Source: Anaerolineales bacterium UBA5797
Lineage (GTDB): Bacteria; Chloroflexota; Anaerolineae; Anaerolineales; Villigracilaceae
NCBI GenBank assembly: GCA_002418205.1
Contig: DIDP01000076.1
Location: 18,920 to 82,919, forward strand
Reading direction: 5' to 3'
DNA: 64,000 bases
A model generated the notes under the pieces. That model had not been told where the DNA came from. It saw only the letters and a program-made list of their open reading frames with translations, and searched no databases. This document shows, piece by piece, positions 40,490-48,198 of this stretch (its first letter is position 1; each line of letters opens with the position of its first letter). The position numbers were made by a program, and so were the translations under genes.

Positions 40490-40789
40490 ATGAGCGACAA
40501 TTGTCACGTTGAACCGATCCAAAAGTCCGCGCTGGATCATGTCATCCAGTCTGCCAACCGAATCCTGCTGTCCGTTTCAGGGATGGGCTGTCCCAACTGT
40601 GCCACAAGGGTACGTAATGGACTTCTGTTACTGGATGGCGTCCATGACGCTGATGTGATGTTGAACATGCGCATGGCGGAAGTTTACTTCGATGAGAATA
40701 TGGTCTCTGCCGAGATGCTGATCCAGGCGGTAATTGGAGCAGGGAACGATGGACGTCACAATTATCAAGCGCAAGTGATAGCATCGTAA
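40490..40789 (+). CDS. HMA-domain copper chaperone
   Basis: This is a 99-aa protein with a heavy-metal-associated domain. The metal loop is GMGCPNCATRV, with CxxC near residues 34-37. The fold length is usual for CopZ/Atx1-like chaperones, with a ~20-residue N-terminal extension. It would deliver Cu(I) to the copper ATPase (established role of the family). Confidence 0.9.
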   Translation: MSDNCHVEPIQKSALDHVIQSANRILLSVSGMGCPNCATRVRNGLLLLDGVHDADVMLNMRMAEVYFDENMVSAEMLIQAVIGAGNDGRHNYQAQVIAS

Positions 40790-40817
40790 ATGACCTTTCG
40801 TCAGATGACATTCATCA

Positions 40818-40885
40818 TAAGCCATTTGGCGTATATCCCCACCCGCCGTACTGCGCTGGAGATAACTTAATGGTCAGACTACTAT
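40818..40885 (+). promoter_or_regulatory. Regulon promoter 10
   Basis: The variant palindrome TAAGCC-ATTT-GGCGTA (40818-40833) has TGCGCT at +19 and TACTAT after exactly 46 nt. It drives the CuA / polyferredoxin operon from 40914. Confidence 0.72.
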
Positions 40886-40913
40886 TGGGTCATCCGAACA
40901 CGGAGGACCCAAT

Positions 40914-41360
40914 ATGTTTTCAAAGACCCGAAAGTTCCTTTTCCTTCTCGTTATTTTGGCGCTGACCGCTACTGCGGTTTCTGCCTGCTCCACTTCCAAC
41001 CCTGATGACGCGCATCTTGCCATGATGCCGCTCGACCAAATGCCAATGGAAGTTCAGTCCGCGCCTGTGGCAGTGCAGGAAGCCTACCAGTTCAATACCG
41101 CCAACCCAGACATCATGCAGGACATTCCCTGCTATTGCGGATGCGGCGACATCGGTCACACTTCCAATTACGATTGCTACGTCTCGAACATCGATGACAA
41201 AAACAACATCACCTTCGACAACCATGCCCTCGGCTGTTCCATCTGCGTGGACATCACCCAGGATGTGATGCGCATGTTGCGGGATGGCAAAAGTCCGCAG
41301 GATGCCAGGGTTTACATCGACGCAACGTATTCCAAGTACGGACCCTCCAACATCCCCTAA
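40914..41360 (+). CDS. PCYCGC-motif lipoprotein
   Basis: This is a 148-aa lipoprotein (lipobox VSAC). It has the PCYCGCGDIGH motif, a second CY, and CSICVDITQ, which define the PCYCGC family of secreted Cys-rich, probably copper-binding proteins. It is first in the operon of CuA, polyferredoxin, CuA-cytochrome c and selenoprotein genes. Confidence 0.87.
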   Translation: MFSKTRKFLFLLVILALTATAVSACSTSNPDDAHLAMMPLDQMPMEVQSAPVAVQEAYQFNTANPDIMQDIPCYCGCGDIGHTSNYDCYVSNIDDKNNITFDNHALGCSICVDITQDVMRMLRDGKSPQDARVYIDATYSKYGPSNIP

Positions 41361-41364
41361 TCTC

Positions 41365-41844
41365 ATGCGCCTTCATTTCTCTCTTCTCCTTCTCGTGATG
41401 GCTGGACTGGTGGTCGCGTTCGCGCCTCTGCCAGTTCCAGCCGTTGCGCCTCAGGAGCGGACCTTTGAGGTGGACGCGCGCCAATATGCCTATTCCCCCT
41501 CCGAACTGAAGGTCAACGCTGGCGACACCGTGACCATCAAACTGGTCAGCACAGATGTTGTTCATGGGCTATATGTGGATGGTTACGACATTTCCGTCGA
41601 AGCTGACCCCGGACAAAGCGCCAGGTTAACCTTCGTTGCCGACAAACCCGGTTCCTTCCGTTTCCGCTGTAACGTCACTTGCGGAGCCATGCATCCCTTC
41701 ATGATCGGGAAAATAACCGTTGGCACAAACGATTGGCTTTATCGCTCAATAGGGTTGGCGTCTCTTGCAGTCATTGGCTTCTTTCCTCTTTCGTCTTTCC
41801 TGAATCAAAGTAAGAAGAAAGATGAAAGAAATATTGCTTCCTAA
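41365..41844 (+). CDS. CuA-type cupredoxin, membrane-anchored
   Basis: This 159-aa protein has a signal helix and a C-terminal helix. Its COX2-like cupredoxin domain has VVHGLYVDGYD and the full binuclear copper motif C-x3-C-x3-H-x2-M (CNVTCGAMHPFM). So it should hold a CuA electron-transfer centre. There is no cytochrome oxidase subunit I gene in the window. I chose ATG 41365, five nt after the previous stop; a longer frame overlaps that gene. Confidence 0.87.
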   Translation: MRLHFSLLLLVMAGLVVAFAPLPVPAVAPQERTFEVDARQYAYSPSELKVNAGDTVTIKLVSTDVVHGLYVDGYDISVEADPGQSARLTFVADKPGSFRFRCNVTCGAMHPFMIGKITVGTNDWLYRSIGLASLAVIGFFPLSSFLNQSKKKDERNIAS

Positions 41845-43174
41845 CATGAACCGCATCGAACTTACCCGTATCCCTTTTATAAAGAACACTCTCAAAAGCC
41901 GTTACCCGCAATTGGCAGTCTTTATCGTCATGCTGGTCGGTTACATCTTTGCCATCCTTGCGGGACTCATCGGAACGCCTGTCGGCAGTCACAACTTCAG
42001 CATTGTCTTTGTTTGGATCGCGTGGTGGGCGATCCTCATTCTCGTCGCGGTCCCCTTCTTCGGACGCGGCTGGTGCGCGGTCTGTCCGATCCCGCTTCCA
42101 GGGGAATGGCTGCAACGCGGCGCGATCCTTGCCCCGCCAGATAAACGACCGAAATGGTTGAATCTCCGTGTGCCAAAAATGTTCCGCAATATCTGGATGC
42201 AGAACATTTCGTTTCTCCTTCTGGCTCTCTTTAGCAGTGCCCTGCTCACTACCCCAAACATCACTGGCATTGTCCTGGCTGCCATGCTCTTTGTCGCAAT
42301 CGGACTGAGCGCCATCTTCGAGCGCCGCGCCTTCTGCCGTTATCTCTGTCCCGTGGGTGGATTCATCGGCTTGTATTCACAAACCGCGCCCATCGAACTA
42401 CGCATCAAAGATAAACAAGTTTGCGTGAAGTGTGTGGGCAAGCCCTGCTACAACGGCTCGGACGCGGGCTACGGCTGTCCGTGGGATGTCTTCCCCGGCG
42501 GCATGACCAAGAACACCTATTGCGGACTTTGTATGGAATGTATCCGCACCTGCCCGCACGACAATATCGCGGTCAACCTACGCCCTTTCTCTGCTGACCT
42601 TGCCAAACCGACAGCGCGACTCGACGAAGCCTTCAAAGCCTTCATTATGTTTGGCGCCGCCATGATCTACGCGGGCGTGTTGCTTGGTCCGTGGGGCACA
42701 CTCAAAGACGCGGCATACAACGTCGGTACAGGCGCATGGTTCATGTATGCAGTAATTTTTCTTGCGATCATCTTTATCGTCCTGCCTGGGCTTTTCACTT
42801 TGGGGATTATGACAACCAAAGGCAGGCAATCTCTCAAACAACGCTTCATGTCTCTTTCCACTGCTCTCATCCCACTGGGACTCATGTTCTGGGTTGCTTT
42901 CAGTCTATCCTTCGTTCTAACAAATGCTTCTTACATTCTCGCCGCATTGTCCGATCCGCTGGCGCTTGGCTGGAATTTGTTTGGCACCGCAAATGCCGCA
43001 TGGCAGCCCATGCTCACCACGATCCTTGCGCCCGCGCAGACACTCGCTCTGGTCGTAGGATTGGTCTGGTCGGCGCGAACAGCCCAAAAGGTGAATGAAG
43101 CGGGGACGTCCACAATCCCTGTCATCGTCTACTGCTTCGTCGCCACATCCATCATGCTATGGTTATTGCTATGA
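41822..43174 (+). CDS. NosR/NapH-like membrane polyferredoxin
   Basis: This 450-aa protein has about ten membrane helices and Fe-S domains. RGWCAVCPIPLPGEW and RAFCRYLCPVGG are the membrane Cys motifs of the NosR/NapH/CcoG type. CVKC ... GYGCPWDVFPG and CGLCMECIRTCPHDN supply two [4Fe-4S] clusters. It could carry electrons from quinol to the adjacent CuA proteins. No nosZ is present. It overlaps the upstream gene by 23 nt; ATG 41846 is an alternative start. Confidence 0.85.
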   Translation: MKEILLPNMNRIELTRIPFIKNTLKSRYPQLAVFIVMLVGYIFAILAGLIGTPVGSHNFSIVFVWIAWWAILILVAVPFFGRGWCAVCPIPLPGEWLQRGAILAPPDKRPKWLNLRVPKMFRNIWMQNISFLLLALFSSALLTTPNITGIVLAAMLFVAIGLSAIFERRAFCRYLCPVGGFIGLYSQTAPIELRIKDKQVCVKCVGKPCYNGSDAGYGCPWDVFPGGMTKNTYCGLCMECIRTCPHDNIAVNLRPFSADLAKPTARLDEAFKAFIMFGAAMIYAGVLLGPWGTLKDAAYNVGTGAWFMYAVIFLAIIFIVLPGLFTLGIMTTKGRQSLKQRFMSLSTALIPLGLMFWVAFSLSFVLTNASYILAALSDPLALGWNLFGTANAAWQPMLTTILAPAQTLALVVGLVWSARTAQKVNEAGTSTIPVIVYCFVATSIMLWLLL

Positions 43175-44166
43175 AACGTCCCGAACTCATCTCACGCATC
43201 CTGATTATCACAGGGATACTCCTTGCCGTTGGTGCTCCATTGTTTCTTTGGGCGCGCACGCCTTTGATCCACGCCCGCATGGCGGAGGATGGCGGCTGGA
43301 ACCCCGATGTGATTCAAGCAGAAACGGGCAAGCCCCTTCATTTGAAACTCACCTCCGATGATGTTGTGCATGGCTTTGCAGTCGGTCAGATGGACATGCA
43401 AAGTGTGGACATCCTCCCCGGCAAAGTCACCGAGATCACGTTGACCTTCGACAAGCCTGGGATCTATACCTTCTTCTGCACCCGTTGGTGTGGACTCAAT
43501 CACTGGCGCATGCGCGGCACGATAGAAGTAACAGGCGGTTCGGATATCATCACCGCAGGGGGCTCATCCGAGCCTGCTTCTGTTCCCCTCTACGTTTCTC
43601 TCGACCTGGACATTGACGCTCCGCACGACTCGCCTGTTATTCCAAATGAAAAGCCATCAGCAATGAATGGTCAATTACTTGGAGCTAATTTACCAATCGA
43701 CCAATCACTCGATTACTATCTTTCTCACTCCCCCTACCAGGTCTTCACCGACTTATCGGACACATCCTTAACCGAATCCCAAAAGTGGGATGCAGTTGCC
43801 TATCTTTGGCAATCCAATACCACACCTGAATCGCTTGCCAACGGAAAAGAACTCTACGCCCAAAACTGTGCGGCGTGTCACGGCGAAAACGGCGCGGGCG
43901 ACGGCGTCTTTGCCGACGACCTTGCCGAAGCGGGCGAAGCCTCCATGCAAACAATGGAAGGCGCAACGGATATGGTCATGCAAACCCCTGTTGATTTCAC
44001 CGATCCAAGTCGAATACTTGGCGCGAGCCCAGCATTATTGCAAGGGAAAATCTTGCGCGGTGGCATGGGAACAGGCATGCCCATGTGGGGCGTAATTTTT
44101 ACTGAAGAACAAATCTGGGACCTGATTGCGTACATCTATTCGTTCCAGTTTGAATATCAAAAGTAA
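43171..44166 (+). CDS. CuA domain - cytochrome c fusion (COX2-like)
   Basis: This 331-aa protein has an N-terminal helix and then a CuA domain with VVHGFAVGQMD and C-x3-C-x3-H-x2-M (CTRWCGLNHWRM), ending near residue 130. A linker follows, then a cytochrome c domain with CAACHG near residue 235 and a possible axial Met in GMGTGMPMWG. This is a caa3-oxidase-type subunit II layout without subunit I. It is coupled to the polyferredoxin gene by a 4-nt overlap. It probably receives or delivers single electrons outside the membrane. Confidence 0.88.
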   Translation: MKRPELISRILIITGILLAVGAPLFLWARTPLIHARMAEDGGWNPDVIQAETGKPLHLKLTSDDVVHGFAVGQMDMQSVDILPGKVTEITLTFDKPGIYTFFCTRWCGLNHWRMRGTIEVTGGSDIITAGGSSEPASVPLYVSLDLDIDAPHDSPVIPNEKPSAMNGQLLGANLPIDQSLDYYLSHSPYQVFTDLSDTSLTESQKWDAVAYLWQSNTTPESLANGKELYAQNCAACHGENGAGDGVFADDLAEAGEASMQTMEGATDMVMQTPVDFTDPSRILGASPALLQGKILRGGMGTGMPMWGVIFTEEQIWDLIAYIYSFQFEYQK

Positions 44167-44175
44167 GGAGGCTCA

Positions 44176-44646
44176 ATGAGCAAAAAAAATAAGAAGTATC
44201 AAAAGCAGAGAAAGAAGAATTTCCCCTGGTTGTTTGTCGCACTCGGTGGGATTCTTCTGGCAGCGGCGGCGTTTTTCTTTGCCAACCAAGGCGGTGGCAA
44301 TGGAGGAGGGACGCCATCCATTGCGGTGGATCAGCAACTGATCGATTACGGCGATGTGAAGTTCAACGTCGAGAAGACTTTCGCCATCAAAGTCACCAAT
44401 ACGGGTGATGGCACACTGCGTTTCAAGGAAGACCCATATGTTGAAGTCGTGGAGGGGTGCTGACCTCCTCAACTGACCATCGGTTCGATGGTACTTAAAC
44501 CTGGCGAAAGCACGATCATCGAGTCTAGCGTGTTTATGATGCACGCAGGCATGGACGGTCCGCATAACTTTGCGGTTCATCTTAAGACGAATGACCCTGA
44601 AAATCCAGATATGATCGTGAACGTATTGTCTAATTGGATTCCATAA
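44176..44646 (+). CDS. Probable selenoprotein: CCPPQ-type (DUF1573-like) membrane-anchored protein
   Basis: The frame runs from ATG 44176 through TGA at 44461-44463 to TAA at 44644-44646, 156 aa if TGA is read as Sec. A basic N-terminus and one membrane helix precede a beta-sandwich. The text around the TGA is EGC-U-PPQLTIG, where relatives I know have EGCCPPQ. After the TGA 60 codons remain open and family-like (FMMHAGMDGPH; LKTNDPENPD). A SECIS-like hairpin lies 12 nt after it. The alternative is a nonsense mutation of the second Cys. Ribosome site AAGGAGG. It is last in the CuA operon. Confidence 0.75.
44464..44492 (+). promoter_or_regulatory. Candidate bacterial SECIS element
   Basis: ACCATC (44476-44481) and GATGGT (44487-44492) form a 6-bp stem with loop GGTTC. 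The loop starts 18 nt past the TGA and begins with GG, which fits the known rules for bacterial SECIS elements. Confidence 0.6.
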
Positions 44647-44658
44647 AATCCACAAGAG

Positions 44659-44705
44659 TCAAAATAGCGGCGAGATTGCACAATCCTGCCGCTATTTTGA
44701 TTTTG
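44659..44705. terminator. Bidirectional terminator between convergent operons
   Basis: TCAAAATAGCGGC and GCCGCTATTTTGA form a 13-bp perfect stem around a 16-nt loop. It covers the stop codon of the kinase gene at 44692 and serves both directions. Confidence 0.88.
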
Positions 44706-45825
44706 CGATGGGTATTGTGAAGTTGAATACGCTTCCCAGCTCTTCACCTGCCGACTCTACCCAGATACGTCCGCCGTGCGCTTCGATGAGGGCGCGCGCG
44801 ATCGTCAAGCCGATGCCGCTTCCACCACCTGTCTGACGTGAACGGGATTTGTCCACGCGATAGAAGCGGTCGAAGATGTGCGAAAGATGTTCGGGCGGTA
44901 TTCCAATCCCCGTGTCACGAACGGAAAATTGGATCGCATTACTGATCCTCTTTGCGGAAATGGTGACTCTACCACCGTCTGGCGTGTATTGCAAAGCATT
45001 GCCTGTTAGGTTGGTCAACACTTGCACGGCGCGATCTTCATCAGCCAGAACATGTGGAAGGTCAGGAGACAGTTCAAAGTCGAGTGTGATGCGTTTTGAT
45101 TCCGCGTGAGGGAAAAGGCGCTTGGTCACCGTTCGTACCAGCGTGGAAGCATCCAATGGGCGAATATCCAGTTGATAGGCGCGGGCTTCAACGCGGCTGA
45201 GTTCCTGCAGATCGTTTACGAGGTGATTAAGCCGCTCTGCTTCTGCATGGACCTGTTGATAGGTCTCGTCTGTCGCGGGCAGGACACCGTCCATCAATCC
45301 TTCCATCGAACCTTTGATGGCGGTGAGCGGCGTGCGCAATTCGTGGCTGACATCACCGATCAGTTGGCGACGCATGGTTTCAACCTCATTTAGCTTTTCA
45401 GCCATCTGATTGAAATATACTGCAAGTTGTGCGAGTTCGTCATTGCCATTGACTTGCACGCGCTCGTCATATTGCCCGTCGGCAATTCGTTGTGTGGCAA
45501 GCGACATGGCATGGACGGGAGCGATCACACTGCGACTGAAGAATAAGCTGAGAATGGATGCGGCGAGCATGGCTGCCAGCGTTGCATACGTCAGGGCTTC
45601 GTTGAAACTGGCGCGGAAATCCACATACAGTTGTCCCATCGAATTGTTCATACCCATCCCCATTCCCATGCCGCCATCCATCATTCCATTCATGTGGCGG
45701 TTAAAGGATGTTGGCAGGATGAATTGACTAGCGATCACCAATACCAACACCCCGACCACGATAATTACAAGATAGGACAGTAACAGCCTTGCGCCCAAGC
45801 GACGTCGGAAATAATCAATCATCAT
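44692..45825 (-). CDS. HAMP sensor histidine kinase with Met-rich sensor loop
   Basis: This is a 377-aa kinase with two membrane helices. The ~50-residue outer loop between them holds HMNGMMDGGMGMGMGM, a Met/His-rich sequence suited to Cu(I) or Ag(I). HAMP, HisKA (SHELRTPL with the phosphorylated His) and HATPase (DTGIGIPPEHL, GGSGIGL) domains follow. It is 7 nt after the response-regulator gene. CusS/CopS-like metal sensing is likely but not shown. Confidence 0.92.
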   Translation of the reverse strand: MMIDYFRRRLGARLLLSYLVIIVVGVLVLVIASQFILPTSFNRHMNGMMDGGMGMGMGMNNSMGQLYVDFRASFNEALTYATLAAMLAASILSLFFSRSVIAPVHAMSLATQRIADGQYDERVQVNGNDELAQLAVYFNQMAEKLNEVETMRRQLIGDVSHELRTPLTAIKGSMEGLMDGVLPATDETYQQVHAEAERLNHLVNDLQELSRVEARAYQLDIRPLDASTLVRTVTKRLFPHAESKRITLDFELSPDLPHVLADEDRAVQVLTNLTGNALQYTPDGGRVTISAKRISNAIQFSVRDTGIGIPPEHLSHIFDRFYRVDKSRSRQTGGGSGIGLTIARALIEAHGGRIWVESAGEELGSVFNFTIPIAKSK

Positions 45826-45832
45826 TCCTCAC

Positions 45833-46516
45833 TTACAACGGTTCATCTTCAAATCTATAACCGACGCCGCGCACCGTCGCGATTAAATCTTCATGTCCCA
45901 ACTTCTGACGGACATGTCCGAGATGCACATCCACGACGCGCATTTCGCCAAAGTATTCGCCGCCCCATACTTTCTCCAGCAACTGCTCGCGTGTGAGTAC
46001 CCTGCCGCGGTTTTCAGCCAGCGTTTTCAACAAATCGAATTCAATGGCGGTCAATTCAATCTCTTGATCATCGACCTTAACGATGCGTGCGCCAACATCC
46101 ATATGTAAATGACGAAAGGACAGCACGCTCGTTTCGAACCCTGAACCTGATCCCGTTTGAATGCGCATGATCGCGGCTTTGACTCGTGCCACCAATTCGC
46201 GCGGGCTGAAAGGTTTGGTCACATAATCGTCTGCGCCAACGGAAAGACCAACAACCTTGTCGGTCTCTTCGGTTTTCGCGGTCAACAGAATTACATACAC
46301 TTCTGATTCGCGGCGCAAGCGTGAGAGCAGTTCAATTCCATCCATGCCAGGAAGCATGATATCCAGGATGATGAGTTCGGGCTTGAAAGCACGGGCAGAC
46401 TTAAGACCCGACGGACCATCCGTCGCTGTGTAAATCTCATAGCCTTCGGGCTTGAGATAGGCGGTAACAAGATTGACGATGGAAGGCTCGTCGTCGATGA
46501 CCAGGATTTTTGTCAT
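45833..46516 (-). CDS. OmpR-type response regulator
   Basis: This is a 227-aa regulator. The receiver has VIDDEPS, phospho-acceptor Asp in LIILDIMLPG, and a TKPFSPRE switch. A winged-helix C-terminal domain has LLEKVWGGEYFGEMRVVDVHLGHVRQKLG. It pairs with the Met-rich kinase. A triple TAAAG box with 11-nt spacing lies upstream of the neighbouring Met-rich secreted protein gene and is a probable target. Confidence 0.93.
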   Translation of the reverse strand: MTKILVIDDEPSIVNLVTAYLKPEGYEIYTATDGPSGLKSARAFKPELIILDIMLPGMDGIELLSRLRRESEVYVILLTAKTEETDKVVGLSVGADDYVTKPFSPRELVARVKAAIMRIQTGSGSGFETSVLSFRHLHMDVGARIVKVDDQEIELTAIEFDLLKTLAENRGRVLTREQLLEKVWGGEYFGEMRVVDVHLGHVRQKLGHEDLIATVRGVGYRFEDEPL

Positions 46517-46584
46517 GTGCTACTCTTATAGTTGGATAATTGGTTGAGGAGTTTGCCAGTATTGTAACTTCACCTGCATAAATT

Positions 46585-46618
46585 AAGATGCGCCGAATGG
46601 CTTATCTCGGCGCATCTT
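46585..46618 (-). terminator. Hairpin between Met-rich protein gene and OmpR gene
   Basis: AAGATGCGCCGA and TCGGCGCATCTT form a perfect 12-bp stem with a 10-nt loop, 19 nt after the stop at 46637. Within it, 46589-46604 reads on the minus strand as TAAGCC-ATTC-GGCGCA, close to regulon site 10, and lies 72 nt before the OmpR-type gene start. No -10 at the conserved distance was found. Confidence 0.65.
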
Positions 46619-46636
46619 ATAGTTTGAGTCCGAGTC

Positions 46637-47476
46637 TTACTCGGTTTCCTCGATGAAGGTCCCATGCCAGGTGTGCAGGAAGATTTGTCCACTGTAGCCA
46701 TTGACACTCAACATGCCAATGATCTTGCCATCCTTCTCGAAATCAAGAGTGTAATAACCATAGAACTGTGCAGGATCAGTCGCGGCGGTTGCACCCGCAT
46801 AATTTGTATCAAGATATTGCTGGGCGTATTGAACAGCCTGTTCGGGAGTGACTGTCAGTTCAGCAGTGACATCTAGTGGGGTGGCGCTGTTCCAACCATT
46901 CATCATTCCATTATTGCCGCCCATCATGCCCATCATTCCACCGTTGACGCCCATCATGTATTGGTGATTGAGTCCGCTGTATTTCAGGTTCCACATCATG
47001 TTTGGACCATGCTCAGGGTAGACAATCTGCGAAGTGGGGTCTACAAGCAACTCGAAGGCGCCGATCCCCGTGCTGATTTCCTTGACGATCACATAGCCGT
47101 TGTTATCGAAGATCATGATCTCGGCAACCTCCAGATCGGAATTATCCAGATTCGCCATATATTTCTCAGCGGCGGCTTTCGTCTGGTCAATGGTGAGAGG
47201 AGTAACGTTGGTGGGATTGTAGCCGTATCCGCCCATCATGTTGGGTCCCATTCCAGTACTGCCATTCATCATTCCACCGTTGCCACCCATCATATTGGGT
47301 CCGCCACCATTCATCATGGAAGGTCCGTAGGCATTGTTATTGTTCCAACCGTAACCGCTCATCATGGACGGTCCAAAGGCGTTCGCGCGGGCATACATGC
47401 TCCCCGCGAAGAAGACGACTGCAGCCAGCGCAATGACTGCAATAACGGTCAGGGTCATACTTAAAGTTTTGTTCAT
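46637..47476 (-). CDS. Secreted Met/Gly/Asn-rich protein with PepSY-like repeats
   Basis: This 279-aa protein has a signal helix and a long low-complexity segment (repeats of GPSMM, GGMMNG, GPNMMGG). Two PepSY-like domains follow (TIDQTKAAAEKYM and TVTPEQAVQYAQQYL), separated by another Met-rich stretch. Met-rich segments of this kind bind Cu(I). It may buffer copper outside the membrane. ATG 47476 has AGGAG upstream. It lies beside the Met-rich kinase and probably depends on its regulator. Confidence 0.8.
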   Translation of the reverse strand: MNKTLSMTLTVIAVIALAAVVFFAGSMYARANAFGPSMMSGYGWNNNNAYGPSMMNGGGPNMMGGNGGMMNGSTGMGPNMMGGYGYNPTNVTPLTIDQTKAAAEKYMANLDNSDLEVAEIMIFDNNGYVIVKEISTGIGAFELLVDPTSQIVYPEHGPNMMWNLKYSGLNHQYMMGVNGGMMGMMGGNNGMMNGWNSATPLDVTAELTVTPEQAVQYAQQYLDTNYAGATAATDPAQFYGYYTLDFEKDGKIIGMLSVNGYSGQIFLHTWHGTFIEETE

Positions 47477-47529
47477 GGATAATCTCCTATTTTGATGTTT
47501 CACACGGTTGTGTGTTGTTTTATGACACC

Positions 47530-47584
47530 AGTATAGGATTGGTGGTTGAAAAGGGTGTAAAGCGACTATAAAGATATGGTAAAG
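47530..47584 (-). promoter_or_regulatory. OmpR-type operator and promoter of Met-rich protein gene
   Basis: TAAAG occurs at 47558, 47569 and 47580, exactly 11 bp apart. On the minus strand these are CTTTA direct repeats. TATACT (47535-47530) begins 22 nt after the last repeat. So the repeats replace the -35 region, as in OmpR/PhoB-activated promoters. Confidence 0.65.
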
Positions 47585-47626
47585 GTTATTCGAGCGGTCG
47601 GCAGGAAGCTAACCCAGGTGCAGTAA

Positions 47627-48175
47627 CTAGGGCAACGCATACACCCATAAACGATCCATATGTAGTACATCCCGTCCAGTCAGCCCCTTCCATGCAAGTG
47701 GTAATTCCAGATCAAAAAGAAAACCGCCATTCAACACAGATACTTCCTTCACCGCGACGTTGCGCGGAAGGGTCAATAATGGATTTCCATCGGCAAATTT
47801 GGTTATCCGACTATGATTCTTATACGCCAGCCTGCGTATTGCATCAGGAGATAATGGTGTCAGGATAATATTTTTTCCTGATTCGGAATAGGTGCATACC
47901 ATCACTGCAGGACTTTCAAAGACTTCAACTAACTGAAAATCTCCTTCAAGGTTACATGTTTTTGAAATCACATTTTTGAACCAGCCCAACGGATGTTCAA
48001 CCTTGACATCACGCGCCAATTTCTCTCTCTTGATCTGCAAATCATTTACAGCCCATAAAAAGACCTGTTCGCGCAAGTTGTCTAATGCCCGTCTTTGGCG
48101 TTCGTTTCCCATACTGATCAATGCGCCAAAGAAGATCACGGCGGATGCCACCACAATAGCAAGAAGTATTTCCAT
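47627..48175 (-). CDS. Membrane-anchored protein, unknown function
   Basis: This is a 182-aa protein with one N-terminal membrane helix followed by a short basic helix and a soluble domain of ~130 residues. It has no recognised family, and two Cys are spaced about 20 residues apart. It is last in the minus-strand secretion-like cluster, 23 nt after the large surface protein, so is probably co-transcribed. It might be a cluster-specific pilot or assembly protein (inference). Confidence 0.65.
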   Translation of the reverse strand: MEILLAIVVASAVIFFGALISMGNERQRRALDNLREQVFLWAVNDLQIKREKLARDVKVEHPLGWFKNVISKTCNLEGDFQLVEVFESPAVMVCTYSESGKNIILTPLSPDAIRRLAYKNHSRITKFADGNPLLTLPRNVAVKEVSVLNGGFLFDLELPLAWKGLTGRDVLHMDRLWVYALP

Positions 48176-48198
48176 TTTTCTTTTCCTTTTCCTTTTCG

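Noticed and set aside
44461..44463. Reading the TGA as the true end of a 95-aa protein
   Set aside because: Conserved family text (PPQ, GMDGPH, TNDPE) continues in frame for 60 codons after it, and a SECIS-like hairpin follows.
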